From the NCBI GenBank assembly GCA_900553035.1, contig USCC01000037.1, positions 1 through 18,646 on the forward strand: DNA of 18,646 bases, in the 5' to 3' direction. This DNA comes from an uncultured Rhodospirillaceae bacterium (GTDB taxonomy: Bacteria; Pseudomonadota; Alphaproteobacteria; CAAGCB01; CAG-977). The translations under genes were made by a program, and so were the position numbers. The notes under the pieces are model-generated. The model was not told where the DNA came from. It saw only the letters and a list, made by a program, of their open reading frames with translations, and did no database searches. Shown here piece after piece: positions 1-7,280 of the stretch (positions are counted from its first letter, which is position 1; the number at the start of each line of letters is the position of its first letter).

Positions 1-2485
1 CCCCGCCGATCTGGCCGAACAGGTCAAAGACGGCGTCGCCCATTGCGAAGCCATTGTCGGCCGCAAATTCGCCGATCCGGAAAACCCGCTGCTGTTCTCC
101 GTGCGTTCCGGCGCCCGCGTTTCCATGCCGGGCATGATGGACACCGTCCTGAACCTCGGTCTGAATGACGAAACAGTCAAAGGCCTGGCTAAGGCTTCGG
201 GCAACGAACGCTTTGCCTACGACAGCTACCGCCGTTTCATCCAGATGTATTCCAACGTTGTTCTGAACATGGATCACCATGCGTTTGAACACGCTCTGGA
301 AGGCATGAAGAACGCCAAGGGATACAAGTCCGACGTCGAACTGACGGTCGATGACCTGAAGGCCCTGATCGAAGAATACAAGAAAATCGGTGCGGCCGCG
401 GGCAAGCCGGTTCCGCAGGATCCGCAGGAACAGCTGTGGGGCGGCATTGGCGCGGTGTTCAAATCCTGGATGGTTGACCGCGCGATCTACTACCGCAAGC
501 TTAACAACATTCCCGAATCCTGGGGTACGGCCGTGAACGTCCAGACGATGGTGTTCGGCAATTCGGGCGATAACTCGGCGACGGGCGTGTGCTTCTCGCG
601 CGATCCGTCCACGGGTCGCAACGTGTTCTATGGTGAATACCTGAAGAACGCGCAGGGCGAAGACGTCGTTGCCGGTATCCGTACACCGCAGCAGATGTCC
701 AAGGAAGGCAAGAAAGAACGCGGTTCCGATCTGCCCTGCTTGGAAGAGGAAATGCCGGAACTGTACAAGCAGCTGGTCGAAATCCGTGAAACGCTGGAAA
801 AACATTACCGCGATATGCAGGACATGGAATTCACGATTCAGGACGGCAAGCTGTATATGTTGCAGACCCGTAACGGCAAACGCACGGGCGCGGCGGCTCT
901 GAAAATTGCGGTCGATATGGTCAACGAAGGCCTGATTGACAAGAAGACGGCGCTGACCCGCGTTGAACCGGCTCAGCTGGATTCCCTGTTGCACCCGACT
1001 CTGGATCCGAAGGCGAAGAAGGATGCGAAGGTCATTACTTCGGCTCTTCCGGCTTCTCCGGGCGCGGCGGTCGGCCAGGTTGTTTTCTCGGCGGATGAAG
1101 CCGAAAAATGGGCTGAGGAAGGCAAGAAGGTCGTTCTGGTTCGTATTGAAACGAGCCCGGAAGACATTCACGGCATGCATGTGTCGCAGGGTATCCTGAC
1201 GGCGCGCGGCGGTATGACCTCTCACGCGGCTGTTGTGGCGCGCGGTATGGGAACGCCGGCGGTTTGCGGTGCGGGCGATGTCAAGATTGACTATGCCGCG
1301 AAGCAGTTCAAGGTCGGCGACGTCGTCGTGAAAGAAGGCGACATCATCACGCTGGACGGTTCGACCGGTGAAGTCATCGTGGGCGCTGTTGCGACGAAGG
1401 AACCGGAACTGGTGGGCGACTTCGGCCTGCTGATGGGCTGGGCGGATGAAGTCCGTGTCCTGAAGGTTCGCACGAACGCCGATACGCCGCACGATGCGGA
1501 AGTCGCGCGCAAGTTCGGCGCCGAAGGTATCGGCCTGTGCCGTACGGAACACATGTTCTTTGATCCGAACCGTATCGGCCATATGCGCGAAATGATTCTG
1601 GCCTCGAACGAAGCCGACCGCCGCAAGGCGCTGGCGAAGCTTCTGCCGTATCAGCGCGAAGACTTCAAGGGTCTGTTCGTCGCGATGGACGGCCTGCACG
1701 TCACGATCCGCCTGCTGGATCCCCCTCTGCATGAATTCCTGCCGCAGAAGGAATCGGAACAGCGCGAAATCGCGAAAGAACTGGGCATTGACCTGGAAGC
1801 CGTTAAAAATCGCGTCAACCAGCTGCACGAAGCGAACCCGATGCTGGGTCACCGCGGCTGCCGTCTGGGTGTGACCTATCCGGAAATCTATGAAATGCAG
1901 GCACAGGCCATCTTTGAAGCGGCTGTTGAAGCTTCGAAGGAACTGGGCAAGCAGGTCGAACCGGAAATCATGATCCCGCTGGTCGGCACGAAGAAGGAAC
2001 TGGACCTGATGAAGGCTGCTGTTGACAAGATGGCGGACGAAGTCATGGCCAAGGCCGGCAAGAAGTTCAACTACACGGTCGGTACGATGATTGAACTGCC
2101 GCGTGCGGCTCTGACCGCGGACAAGATCGCCGAAACGGCTGAGTTCTTCAGCTTTGGCACGAACGACCTGACGCAGACGACTCTGGGCATGTCCCGTGAC
2201 GACGCCGGCTCTTTCCTGCCGGAATACGTCAAGAAGGGCATTTACGCCCGCGATCCGTTTGCGACGATTGACGAAGAAGGCGTCGGAGAGATGGTTCGCA
2301 TTGCCGTTGAAAAGGGCCGTAAGACCCGCCCGAATATCAAGCTGGGCATCTGCGGTGAACACGGCGGCGATCCGACCACGATTGACTTCTGTCACCGTGT
2401 CGGGCTGACGTACGTTTCCTGCTCGCCGTACCGCGTACCTATCGCGCGTCTGGCGGCGGCTCAGGCGGCTGTTAAGAACGCGTAA
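1..2485 (+). CDS. ppdK: Pyruvate, phosphate dikinase (5'-truncated by window edge)
   Basis: Cytosolic enzyme interconverting pyruvate + ATP + Pi with phosphoenolpyruvate + AMP + PPi. The reading frame is open from base 2, so the true start lies outside. From my recollection of the Clostridium symbiosum enzyme, about 55-60 N-terminal residues are missing and 827 are visible. The ATP-grasp part is recognisable by SVRSGARVSMPGMMDT and further on by GTAVNVQTMVFGN and MLQTRNGKRT. The swivelling phosphohistidine domain has GGMTSHAAVVARG, with the catalytic His codon at 1223-1225. The C-terminal PEP/pyruvate barrel has GLCRTEHMFF, MLGHRGCRLG, FFSFGTNDLTQ and the catalytic Cys of GICGEHGGDP (codon 2351-2353). 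All catalytic residues are intact. The gene ends at TAA (2483-2485) just before a strong terminator, so it is not co-transcribed with the next gene. Family assignment is certain. Whether it runs in the glycolytic or gluconeogenic direction cannot be seen. Confidence 0.97.
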   Translation, partial: PADLAEQVKDGVAHCEAIVGRKFADPENPLLFSVRSGARVSMPGMMDTVLNLGLNDETVKGLAKASGNERFAYDSYRRFIQMYSNVVLNMDHHAFEHALEGMKNAKGYKSDVELTVDDLKALIEEYKKIGAAAGKPVPQDPQEQLWGGIGAVFKSWMVDRAIYYRKLNNIPESWGTAVNVQTMVFGNSGDNSATGVCFSRDPSTGRNVFYGEYLKNAQGEDVVAGIRTPQQMSKEGKKERGSDLPCLEEEMPELYKQLVEIRETLEKHYRDMQDMEFTIQDGKLYMLQTRNGKRTGAAALKIAVDMVNEGLIDKKTALTRVEPAQLDSLLHPTLDPKAKKDAKVITSALPASPGAAVGQVVFSADEAEKWAEEGKKVVLVRIETSPEDIHGMHVSQGILTARGGMTSHAAVVARGMGTPAVCGAGDVKIDYAAKQFKVGDVVVKEGDIITLDGSTGEVIVGAVATKEPELVGDFGLLMGWADEVRVLKVRTNADTPHDAEVARKFGAEGIGLCRTEHMFFDPNRIGHMREMILASNEADRRKALAKLLPYQREDFKGLFVAMDGLHVTIRLLDPPLHEFLPQKESEQREIAKELGIDLEAVKNRVNQLHEANPMLGHRGCRLGVTYPEIYEMQAQAIFEAAVEASKELGKQVEPEIMIPLVGTKKELDLMKAAVDKMADEVMAKAGKKFNYTVGTMIELPRAALTADKIAETAEFFSFGTNDLTQTTLGMSRDDAGSFLPEYVKKGIYARDPFATIDEEGVGEMVRIAVEKGRKTRPNIKLGICGEHGGDPTTIDFCHRVGLTYVSCSPYRVPIARLAAAQAAVKNA

Positions 2486-2499
2486 GCCGAAAATGAATG

Positions 2500-2528
2500 A
2501 AAACGCCCCGGGATTCCGGGGCGTTTTT
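2500..2528 (+). terminator. Rho-independent terminator of ppdK
   Basis: A 12-bp perfect stem (AAAACGCCCCGG at 2500-2511 pairing with 2516-2527), a GATT loop and a run of five T starting at 2524 follow the ppdK stop codon by 14 bases. Part of the stem is A/T pairs formed by the tail itself. The A-run on the 5' side could also let it act weakly on the opposite strand. Confidence 0.93.
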
Positions 2529-2534
2529 GTGTTT

Positions 2535-2606
2535 AACGTACGTTTTTTTAAAATACGTTATTAAAAATTCCATAACTCTCATGGATGTGAGTTAAATTTA
2601 TTTAAC
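2535..2606. promoter_or_regulatory. AT-rich spacer with several small palindromes upstream of the Fic gene
   Basis: Between the ppdK terminator and the Fic gene, composition falls sharply and three dyads follow one another. AACGTACGTT at 2535-2544 is a perfect 10-bp palindrome. AACTC (2574-2578) pairs with GAGTT (2589-2593), with further inner matches. GTTAAAT-tt-ATTTAAC spans 2591-2606. No T-run follows them, so they are not terminators. They are candidates for protein binding, but AT-rich DNA produces such dyads by chance. Function unassigned. Confidence 0.35.
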
Positions 2607-2615
2607 TAACGTTTT

Positions 2616-2630
2616 TTACAAAAAATGTAA
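2616..2630. promoter_or_regulatory. Operator-like inverted repeat, copy 1 (TTAC-N7-GTAA)
   Basis: TTACAAAAAATGTAA is a dyad with 4-bp arms (TTAC/GTAA) around a seven-base AT centre. It differs at one base from the copy at 2648-2662. The two starts are 32 bp apart, close to three helical turns, so bound dimers would sit on the same face of the DNA. The arrangement looks like a repressor operator for the Fic gene. Which protein binds is unknown; the winged helix of the Fic protein itself is one candidate. Confidence 0.5.
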
Positions 2631-2647
2631 TTTATGTTGAGGCGCCG

Positions 2648-2662
2648 TTACGAAAAATGTAA
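2648..2662. promoter_or_regulatory. Operator-like inverted repeat, copy 2 (TTAC-N7-GTAA)
   Basis: TTACGAAAAATGTAA differs from copy 1 only at its fifth base, and its flanks extend the dyad to GTTAC/GTAAC. It ends 31 bases before the Fic start codon. It lies between a possible -35 (TTGAGG, 2637-2642) and a weak -10 (TAACAT, 2660-2665), so occupancy would be expected to block transcription. The promoter elements are poor matches; the repeat itself is the solid observation. Confidence 0.5.
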
Positions 2663-2693
2663 CATATAAAAATCGTACTGCTTTGAGGCGAAA

Positions 2694-3851
2694 ATGAATA
2701 AAACACAGCGTATCGGGACATACATAAAAAAAACAGAATCGGGAGAAGAATTTAAAGCGTATCTTCCTAAACCATTACCTCCTGTTCCTGCGATTATGAC
2801 AGATAAATTATACCCTTTGCTGGACTTGGCGAATGCCGCTTTGGGTCGTTTGGACGGCATGAGCCGCATGCTCCCTGATTTATCATTATTTTTGTATATG
2901 TATATTCGGAAAGAGGCTGTTCTATCCTCTCAGATTGAAGGAACGCAATCTTCTCTGTCCGATCTTTTGCTTTATGAGGTCGAAGATAAGCCGGGAATTC
3001 CACTGAACGAAGTTGAGGAAGTTTCTCATTATGTCGCGGCTCTGAACTATGGGCTGGAACGGATAAAGGAGTTCCCGCTCTCTTTGCGGCTGATTCGGGA
3101 AATTCACTTGAAATTGATGACAAATGCACGCGGCGGAAATAAGCAGCCCGGTGAATTTAGAACATCGCAGAACTGGCTTGGAGGAACCCGTCCGGGAAAT
3201 GCTCGTTTTGTTCCCCCTCCTCCTGAGAATTTGCAGGATTGCCTGGATAATTTTGAAAAATTTCTACACGATGACAAAAATCATTTGCCTATATTGGTAA
3301 AGGCGGCTTTAATACATGTACAATTTGAAACTATACATCCGTTTTTAGATGGAAACGGCCGTCTTGGTCGTTTATTGATCACATTTTTGTTGTGTGTCGA
3401 AAAAATATTAAAAGAACCGATGTTATATTTAAGCCTGTATTTGAAAGCCCATCGGGATCAATATTACGCTCATCTGCAAAATGTTCGAGAAAAGGGGGAA
3501 TGGGAAGAATGGATTAAATTTTTCCTTACAGGGGTTATTGAAACGGCAGAGCAAGCCTCCGAAACAGCACGTTCAATTACTTCTCTTTTTGTTTTGGACG
3601 GAGAACGGATCAAGAAAGCTGGAAAAACAGCTTCTGCTGTTTCCATCATCTATCCCTGTTTTCAAAAAAGGCCACTTTTAACGACAAGTAAATTAAAAGA
3701 AGAAACGGATCTTTCACTTCCAACGATTCTCAGAAATTTGAAAATATTGGAAGAAATAGGAATTATTAAAGAAATCTCCGGAAAAGAACGGAACAAGCTG
3801 TTTGTTTATGAAAAATATCTCGATATATTGAATCAGGGAACAGACATTTAA
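2694..3851 (+). CDS. Class II Fic family protein (predicted AMP-transferase) with C-terminal winged helix
   Basis: Predicted cytosolic enzyme that would move AMP (or a related group) from a nucleotide onto a hydroxyl of a target protein. The 385 residues read as a Fic_N-type N-terminus (about 15-110), the Fic core with the full active-site motif HPFLDGNGR at 215-223 (His215 the catalytic base), and a winged-helix-like C-terminus (about 326-378, containing LSLPTILRNLKILEEIGII). SSQIEG at 78-83 matches the inhibitory [S/T]xxxE[G/N] motif, so Glu82 should block productive ATP binding in cis; this is the class II layout of SoFic-like proteins. No separate antitoxin gene is adjacent, which agrees with in-cis inhibition. 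The start is supported by GAGG at 2685-2688, five bases before ATG. GC content is far lower than in the neighbours (about 30-32% in two 60-base lines, against 55% in ppdK), suggesting recent transfer. The target protein is unknown. Confidence 0.93.
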   Translation: MNKTQRIGTYIKKTESGEEFKAYLPKPLPPVPAIMTDKLYPLLDLANAALGRLDGMSRMLPDLSLFLYMYIRKEAVLSSQIEGTQSSLSDLLLYEVEDKPGIPLNEVEEVSHYVAALNYGLERIKEFPLSLRLIREIHLKLMTNARGGNKQPGEFRTSQNWLGGTRPGNARFVPPPPENLQDCLDNFEKFLHDDKNHLPILVKAALIHVQFETIHPFLDGNGRLGRLLITFLLCVEKILKEPMLYLSLYLKAHRDQYYAHLQNVREKGEWEEWIKFFLTGVIETAEQASETARSITSLFVLDGERIKKAGKTASAVSIIYPCFQKRPLLTTSKLKEETDLSLPTILRNLKILEEIGIIKEISGKERNKLFVYEKYLDILNQGTDI

Positions 3852-3895
3852 AACAGGAATGAATTTTTTCCATAATTTAAAGAAGAGAAAAGGAG

Positions 3896-3919
3896 CGGTT
3901 GACTTCGTTTTGTCAACTG
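3896..3919. promoter_or_regulatory. Inverted repeat upstream of the dehydrogenase gene (possible operator)
   Basis: CGGTTGAC (3896-3903) and GTCAACTG (3912-3919) form an 8-bp stem with one G-U pair and an 8-base centre. No T-run follows, so it is not a terminator. It lies 40 bases before the dehydrogenase ATG. TTGACT at 3899-3904 within it resembles a -35 hexamer, but no good -10 sits at the right distance. A local repressor or activator site is possible; nothing shows which protein would bind. Confidence 0.35.
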
Positions 3920-3958
3920 GTTAGCGTATCATTACAGAATGGGAAAAGGAGAAATGCG

Positions 3959-5047
3959 ATGAAGCGGTCTACGGTTACGCTACCGAACTATATGATCGGA
4001 GAAGATGTTTTTGAAAAAGCTGGTGCTGTTTTAAGAAAATACGGCCAGACAGCCGTTATCGTCGGCGGAAAAAAGGCAATGGCCGCTGCGGCCGGAAAAT
4101 TGACGGACGCTTTGACCCGGGACGGTATCTCCGTTCGGGGACAGGTCTGGTTCGGGGGGGATTCCACGTATGAAAATGTGGATATGCTGGCCGAAAATCC
4201 GCTTGTCCGGAAAGCAGACATGATTTTGGCGATGGGCGGGGGGAAATGCTGTGATACAGCCAAAGTCCTGGCTGAAAAAGTGGAAAAGCCGCTTTTTACC
4301 TTTCCGACAATCTCCTCAAATTGCGCGCCGTGCACGGCTCTGGCCATCATGTACAACACCGACGGCAGTTTCAGGGATAATTTCTACTGTGTCCATCCTC
4401 CGCTGTTTGTTTTTATTAACGACCGGATCCTTGCGGAAGCCCCTCTTGAATATCTTCAGGCCGGTATCGGTGATGCCCTGAGCAAAGAACCTGAAGTCCG
4501 GCTGGCCTTGCGTCACGTTGAACTGGATCAGAATCTGCTGGTGGGACGCAGCCTGTGTGCCGCGTGTACGGAACCTCTTTTGGAATTCGGCCGGGAAGCT
4601 TTGAAATCCTGCGCCGAAAAACGCACATCCCGGGCTTTGCAGGAAGTCGCGTTGGATATCATTATTTCAACCGGTCTGGTCAGCAACATGACGGTGTGCC
4701 CCGAATTTTATTACAATACGAACATTGCGCATTGTTTTTATTACGGCGCAACGATTTTTCCCGCGGCGCACAAATATCTGCACGGCTTCCTGGTGGCTTT
4801 CGGGGTTCTGGTCCTGCTGGATTACGACGGGCAGACGGAACTGCGTGACCGTGTCATGCGTTTTTACCGTGATGTTCACCTGCCGGTGACGCTGGCGGAT
4901 GTCGGCCTGACGCCGGACGATTTACCGGCTCTGGTCGAAAAGGCGACAAAAGTTCCGGGCTGGCATATTGACGGATATGACCTGAACGCCGAACGTTTTC
5001 ATCAGGCGATTCTGAATGTCGATACTCTGGGGCGGCCGGCGGTGTAA
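3959..5047 (+). CDS. Iron-containing alcohol dehydrogenase family protein (GldA/YbdH-like)
   Basis: Predicted cytosolic NAD(P)-dependent, metal-dependent dehydrogenase of 362 residues, the usual size for the glycerol dehydrogenase-like branch. The N-terminal nucleotide domain has AVIVGG and the glycine-rich MGGGKCCDTAK. PTISSNCAPCTAL follows, resembling E. coli YbdH (hydroxycarboxylate dehydrogenase) as I recall it. The three expected metal ligands are present: Asp172 in AGIGDAL, His258 in NIAHCF and His275 in KYLHGF. I start at ATG 3959 because GGAG at 3948-3951 is seven bases upstream. The frame is open back to a TTG at 3899, but those 20 residues have no family counterpart and overlap the inverted repeat. 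It may share a promoter with the Fic gene, but its GC content is like the host genes, so it probably is not part of the transfer. The substrate (glycerol, hydroxy acid, keto acid or other) cannot be decided. Confidence 0.88.
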   Translation: MKRSTVTLPNYMIGEDVFEKAGAVLRKYGQTAVIVGGKKAMAAAAGKLTDALTRDGISVRGQVWFGGDSTYENVDMLAENPLVRKADMILAMGGGKCCDTAKVLAEKVEKPLFTFPTISSNCAPCTALAIMYNTDGSFRDNFYCVHPPLFVFINDRILAEAPLEYLQAGIGDALSKEPEVRLALRHVELDQNLLVGRSLCAACTEPLLEFGREALKSCAEKRTSRALQEVALDIIISTGLVSNMTVCPEFYYNTNIAHCFYYGATIFPAAHKYLHGFLVAFGVLVLLDYDGQTELRDRVMRFYRDVHLPVTLADVGLTPDDLPALVEKATKVPGWHIDGYDLNAERFHQAILNVDTLGRPAV

Positions 5048-5144
5048 AAAGACGCTTTCACGGGCGGCGCCGAAATAATTTCCATGACGGCCGGGCAGAG
5101 CGCTTTTCCATGAGTCGGCCCGGCCGAAAAAAGATCTGTTTTTC

Positions 5145-6134
5145 TTAAATTTCGGCGCGGAAGGGGCGCGAAAGCAGAGTGTGAAGCACATTATCGACCG
5201 GAGTGCCCTCAAAAATGCGCTCAAGCCCTTCACAGATCGGCATTTCAACACCGGCTTTGGCCGCGCGTTCCAGAACGGCCGATGCGGTGTAAACGCCCTC
5301 GGCCACGGAATTCCGGCCTTCCAGAACCTCATTCAGCGTTTTGCCTTCGCCCAGCGCGACGCCGACCGTAAAATTGCGCGACTGCGTGCTGTTCGCGGTC
5401 AGCACAAGGTCGCCCAGCCCCGACAGACCCATCAGCGTTTTGGGATTCCCGCCCATGGCTTCGGCCAGCCGTGAAATTTCGGCCAGTCCGCGCGTGATCA
5501 GAGCCGCACGCGCATTGTCGCCCAGCTTTTTGCCTTCGACGATTCCGGCCGCAATCGCCATGACATTTTTCACCGCGCCGCCGATCTGAACGCTGATGAT
5601 ATCTGCGGAATAATAGGGTCGGAAAGAAAGCGTCCCGAGTGCTTCGACCAGATTCTCGCCCAGCCGTTCATCCGTACAGGCCAGCGTCACGGCGGTCGGC
5701 CTTTCGAGAGCGGCTTCGTGCGCAAACGTCGGACCGGACAGGACGGCGACAGGCGCCTGCGGCAGGACATCGGCCAGAATTTCACTCATCAGCGCACCGG
5801 TTTTCTGTTCGATGCCCTTGGAGCAGATGACGGCCGGCAGACCTTCCGGCCAGACCGGAGCAAGTGAGGCGCAGACTTCACGCAGATGCTGTGCCGGAAG
5901 CGTCAGCAACACCGCCGAAGATTCCTTCAAAGCTTCCGTGATGTCCGATGTCGGACGGATGTTTTCGGTTAACGTGACGCCCGGCAGGAACAGTATATTT
6001 TCCTTTTTTTCACGGATTGATTCGACGACTTCGGGTTCGCGCGCCCACAGGACGACATTTTTTCCGGCTCGTGCGGCGACCAGAGCCAAAGCGGTGCCCC
6101 ATGCGCCCGCGCCGATAATTCCGATTGTCTGCAT
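5145..6134 (-). CDS. gpsA: Glycerol-3-phosphate dehydrogenase [NAD(P)+]
   Basis: Cytosolic enzyme reducing dihydroxyacetone phosphate to sn-glycerol-3-phosphate, the backbone of membrane phospholipids. The 329-residue protein is full length. It opens with the Rossmann motif GIIGAGAWGTALA (residues 5-17) and has SKGIE (Lys106), SGPTFAHE and the catalytic region GGAVKNVMAIAAG (Lys189). The C-terminal helical domain contains TLMGLSGLGDLVLT and NSVAEGVYTA. The start is preceded by AGGAGGG at a good distance on the minus strand. It lies 13 bases downstream of the tsaD stop, so the two form an operon. It converges on the dehydrogenase gene, with a 97-base spacer between the stop codons. Confidence 0.97.
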   Translation of the reverse strand: MQTIGIIGAGAWGTALALVAARAGKNVVLWAREPEVVESIREKKENILFLPGVTLTENIRPTSDITEALKESSAVLLTLPAQHLREVCASLAPVWPEGLPAVICSKGIEQKTGALMSEILADVLPQAPVAVLSGPTFAHEAALERPTAVTLACTDERLGENLVEALGTLSFRPYYSADIISVQIGGAVKNVMAIAAGIVEGKKLGDNARAALITRGLAEISRLAEAMGGNPKTLMGLSGLGDLVLTANSTQSRNFTVGVALGEGKTLNEVLEGRNSVAEGVYTASAVLERAAKAGVEMPICEGLERIFEGTPVDNVLHTLLSRPFRAEI

Positions 6135-6147
6135 TGTTCCCTCCTGT

Positions 6148-7197
6148 TTATCTTTTGGATGCCGGATCCAGCGGCCAGCGGGGGCGCGGGCTGAAATCCA
6201 GGGGATCAGACCGGCCGATAAGAAAATGTTCCATCCCGGCCCAGGCGACCATAGCGCCGTTATCCGTACATAAATTTAACGGCGGCGCGGCAAAAGTCAT
6301 CTGTTTTTTCCAAGCCAGTGTTTCCAGAGCATGCCGGAGCGCCGTATTGGCGGCGACGCCTCCGGCCACGACCAGATGGCGACCTTCGGGATAAGCTTCC
6401 CGGAACATTTTAATGCCGTTTTTCAGGCGGCCGCAAACAGATTCAAGGACGGCGGCCTGGAACGAGGCGGCGATATCGGCTCTGTCCTGTTCTGTCAGAC
6501 GCGCCTGTTCAAGGGATCCCTCCGGGGAAAAGGCTTCAATCGTGTGCCGCACCGCCGTTTTCAGTCCTGAAAAGGACAGATCGCAACCGGGCTTTCCGGC
6601 CATGGGACGCGGGAGCGGAAAGCGCTTCGGATCGCCGTTCAGGGCGTATTTTTCAATCATCGGGCCGCCGGGATAGCCAAGTCCCAGCATTTTTGCTGTT
6701 TTGTCAAAGGCTTCTCCGGCCGCGTCGTCAATGGTTGCCCCGAATTTCCGGAATTTTCCGACGCCTTCGACGGCCAGAATCTGGCAGTGGCCGCCCGAAG
6801 CCAGCAAAAGAAGATAGGGGAAGGGAATATCCGCCCCCAGACGGACGGTCAGAGCGTGCGCTTCCAGATGATTGACGGCAATGAAGGGAAGACCATGCAC
6901 GGCGGCGATTGCTTTGGCCGTCATGACGCCGACAATGACTCCGCCGATCAGTCCCGGCCCCGCAGAGGCCGCAACGGCGGAAAGTTCCCTGAACCCGATA
7001 CCCGCCTGACGGAGGGTTTCGGCAACGATGCCGTCCACCTGTTCCAGATGGGCGCGTGCGGCGATTTCGGGAACGACGCCGCCGAAGGCCTTGTGCTCCT
7101 GCTGTGAAAAAACGACGGACGCCCGCAGTTCCTTTTTTTCGGAAACGACGGCGGCGGCGGTTTCATCACAGCTGGATTCAATCCCTAAAACAAGCAT
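6148..7197 (-). CDS. tsaD: tRNA N6-threonylcarbamoyladenosine (t6A37) transferase TsaD
   Basis: Transfers the threonylcarbamoyl group from its adenylate to A37 of ANN-decoding tRNAs, working with TsaB and TsaE, neither of which is in this window. The 349 residues cover the whole Kae1/TsaD (ASKHA) fold: GIESSCDETAAAVV at 5-18, the metal-binding HLEAH at 110-114 (His110 and His114), LLASGGHCQ, DDAAGEAFDKTAK, the nucleotide-binding VAGGVAAN and the last metal ligand Asp312 in CTDNGAM. GAGGG precedes the ATG by three bases. It is the first gene of a two-gene operon with gpsA and diverges from the Mic60-like gene, an arrangement seen in other alphaproteobacteria. It is considered essential in most bacteria. 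Confidence 0.97.
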   Translation of the reverse strand: MLVLGIESSCDETAAAVVSEKKELRASVVFSQQEHKAFGGVVPEIAARAHLEQVDGIVAETLRQAGIGFRELSAVAASAGPGLIGGVIVGVMTAKAIAAVHGLPFIAVNHLEAHALTVRLGADIPFPYLLLLASGGHCQILAVEGVGKFRKFGATIDDAAGEAFDKTAKMLGLGYPGGPMIEKYALNGDPKRFPLPRPMAGKPGCDLSFSGLKTAVRHTIEAFSPEGSLEQARLTEQDRADIAASFQAAVLESVCGRLKNGIKMFREAYPEGRHLVVAGGVAANTALRHALETLAWKKQMTFAAPPLNLCTDNGAMVAWAGMEHFLIGRSDPLDFSPRPRWPLDPASKR

Positions 7198-7218
7198 TTT
7201 CCCTCACTTTGTAAAATT

Positions 7219-7247
7219 ATTCTACCCATACTCGGAAAAAATGGTAA
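7219..7247 (-). promoter_or_regulatory. Putative sigma70-type promoter of tsaD-gpsA
   Basis: Read on the minus strand, TTACCA (plus-strand 7242-7247; four of six matches to TTGACA) is followed after exactly 17 bases by TAGAAT (7219-7224; five of six matches to TATAAT). The -10 lies 21 bases before the tsaD ATG. Spacing is ideal and the spacer is short. I could not find a comparably good promoter in the other direction for the Mic60-like gene. Confidence 0.5.
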
Positions 7248-7280
7248 AATCCAGCATATTTATCATGGAGGATTTTAAAT

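Noticed and set aside
2592..2605. CtrA-like site TTAA-N6-TTAA upstream of the Fic gene
   Set aside because: The CtrA consensus has seven bases between the half sites and this has six. It lies in AT-rich DNA where TTAA is common.
3899..3958. N-terminal extension of the dehydrogenase from a TTG codon
   Set aside because: The added 20 residues do not resemble the family N-terminus, they overlap an inverted repeat, and a good GGAG ribosome site precedes ATG 3959.
5088..5126. Bidirectional terminator between the dehydrogenase and gpsA
   Set aside because: The 9-bp arms are perfect but enclose 21 bases, and no T-run follows on either strand; an A-run follows on the plus strand.
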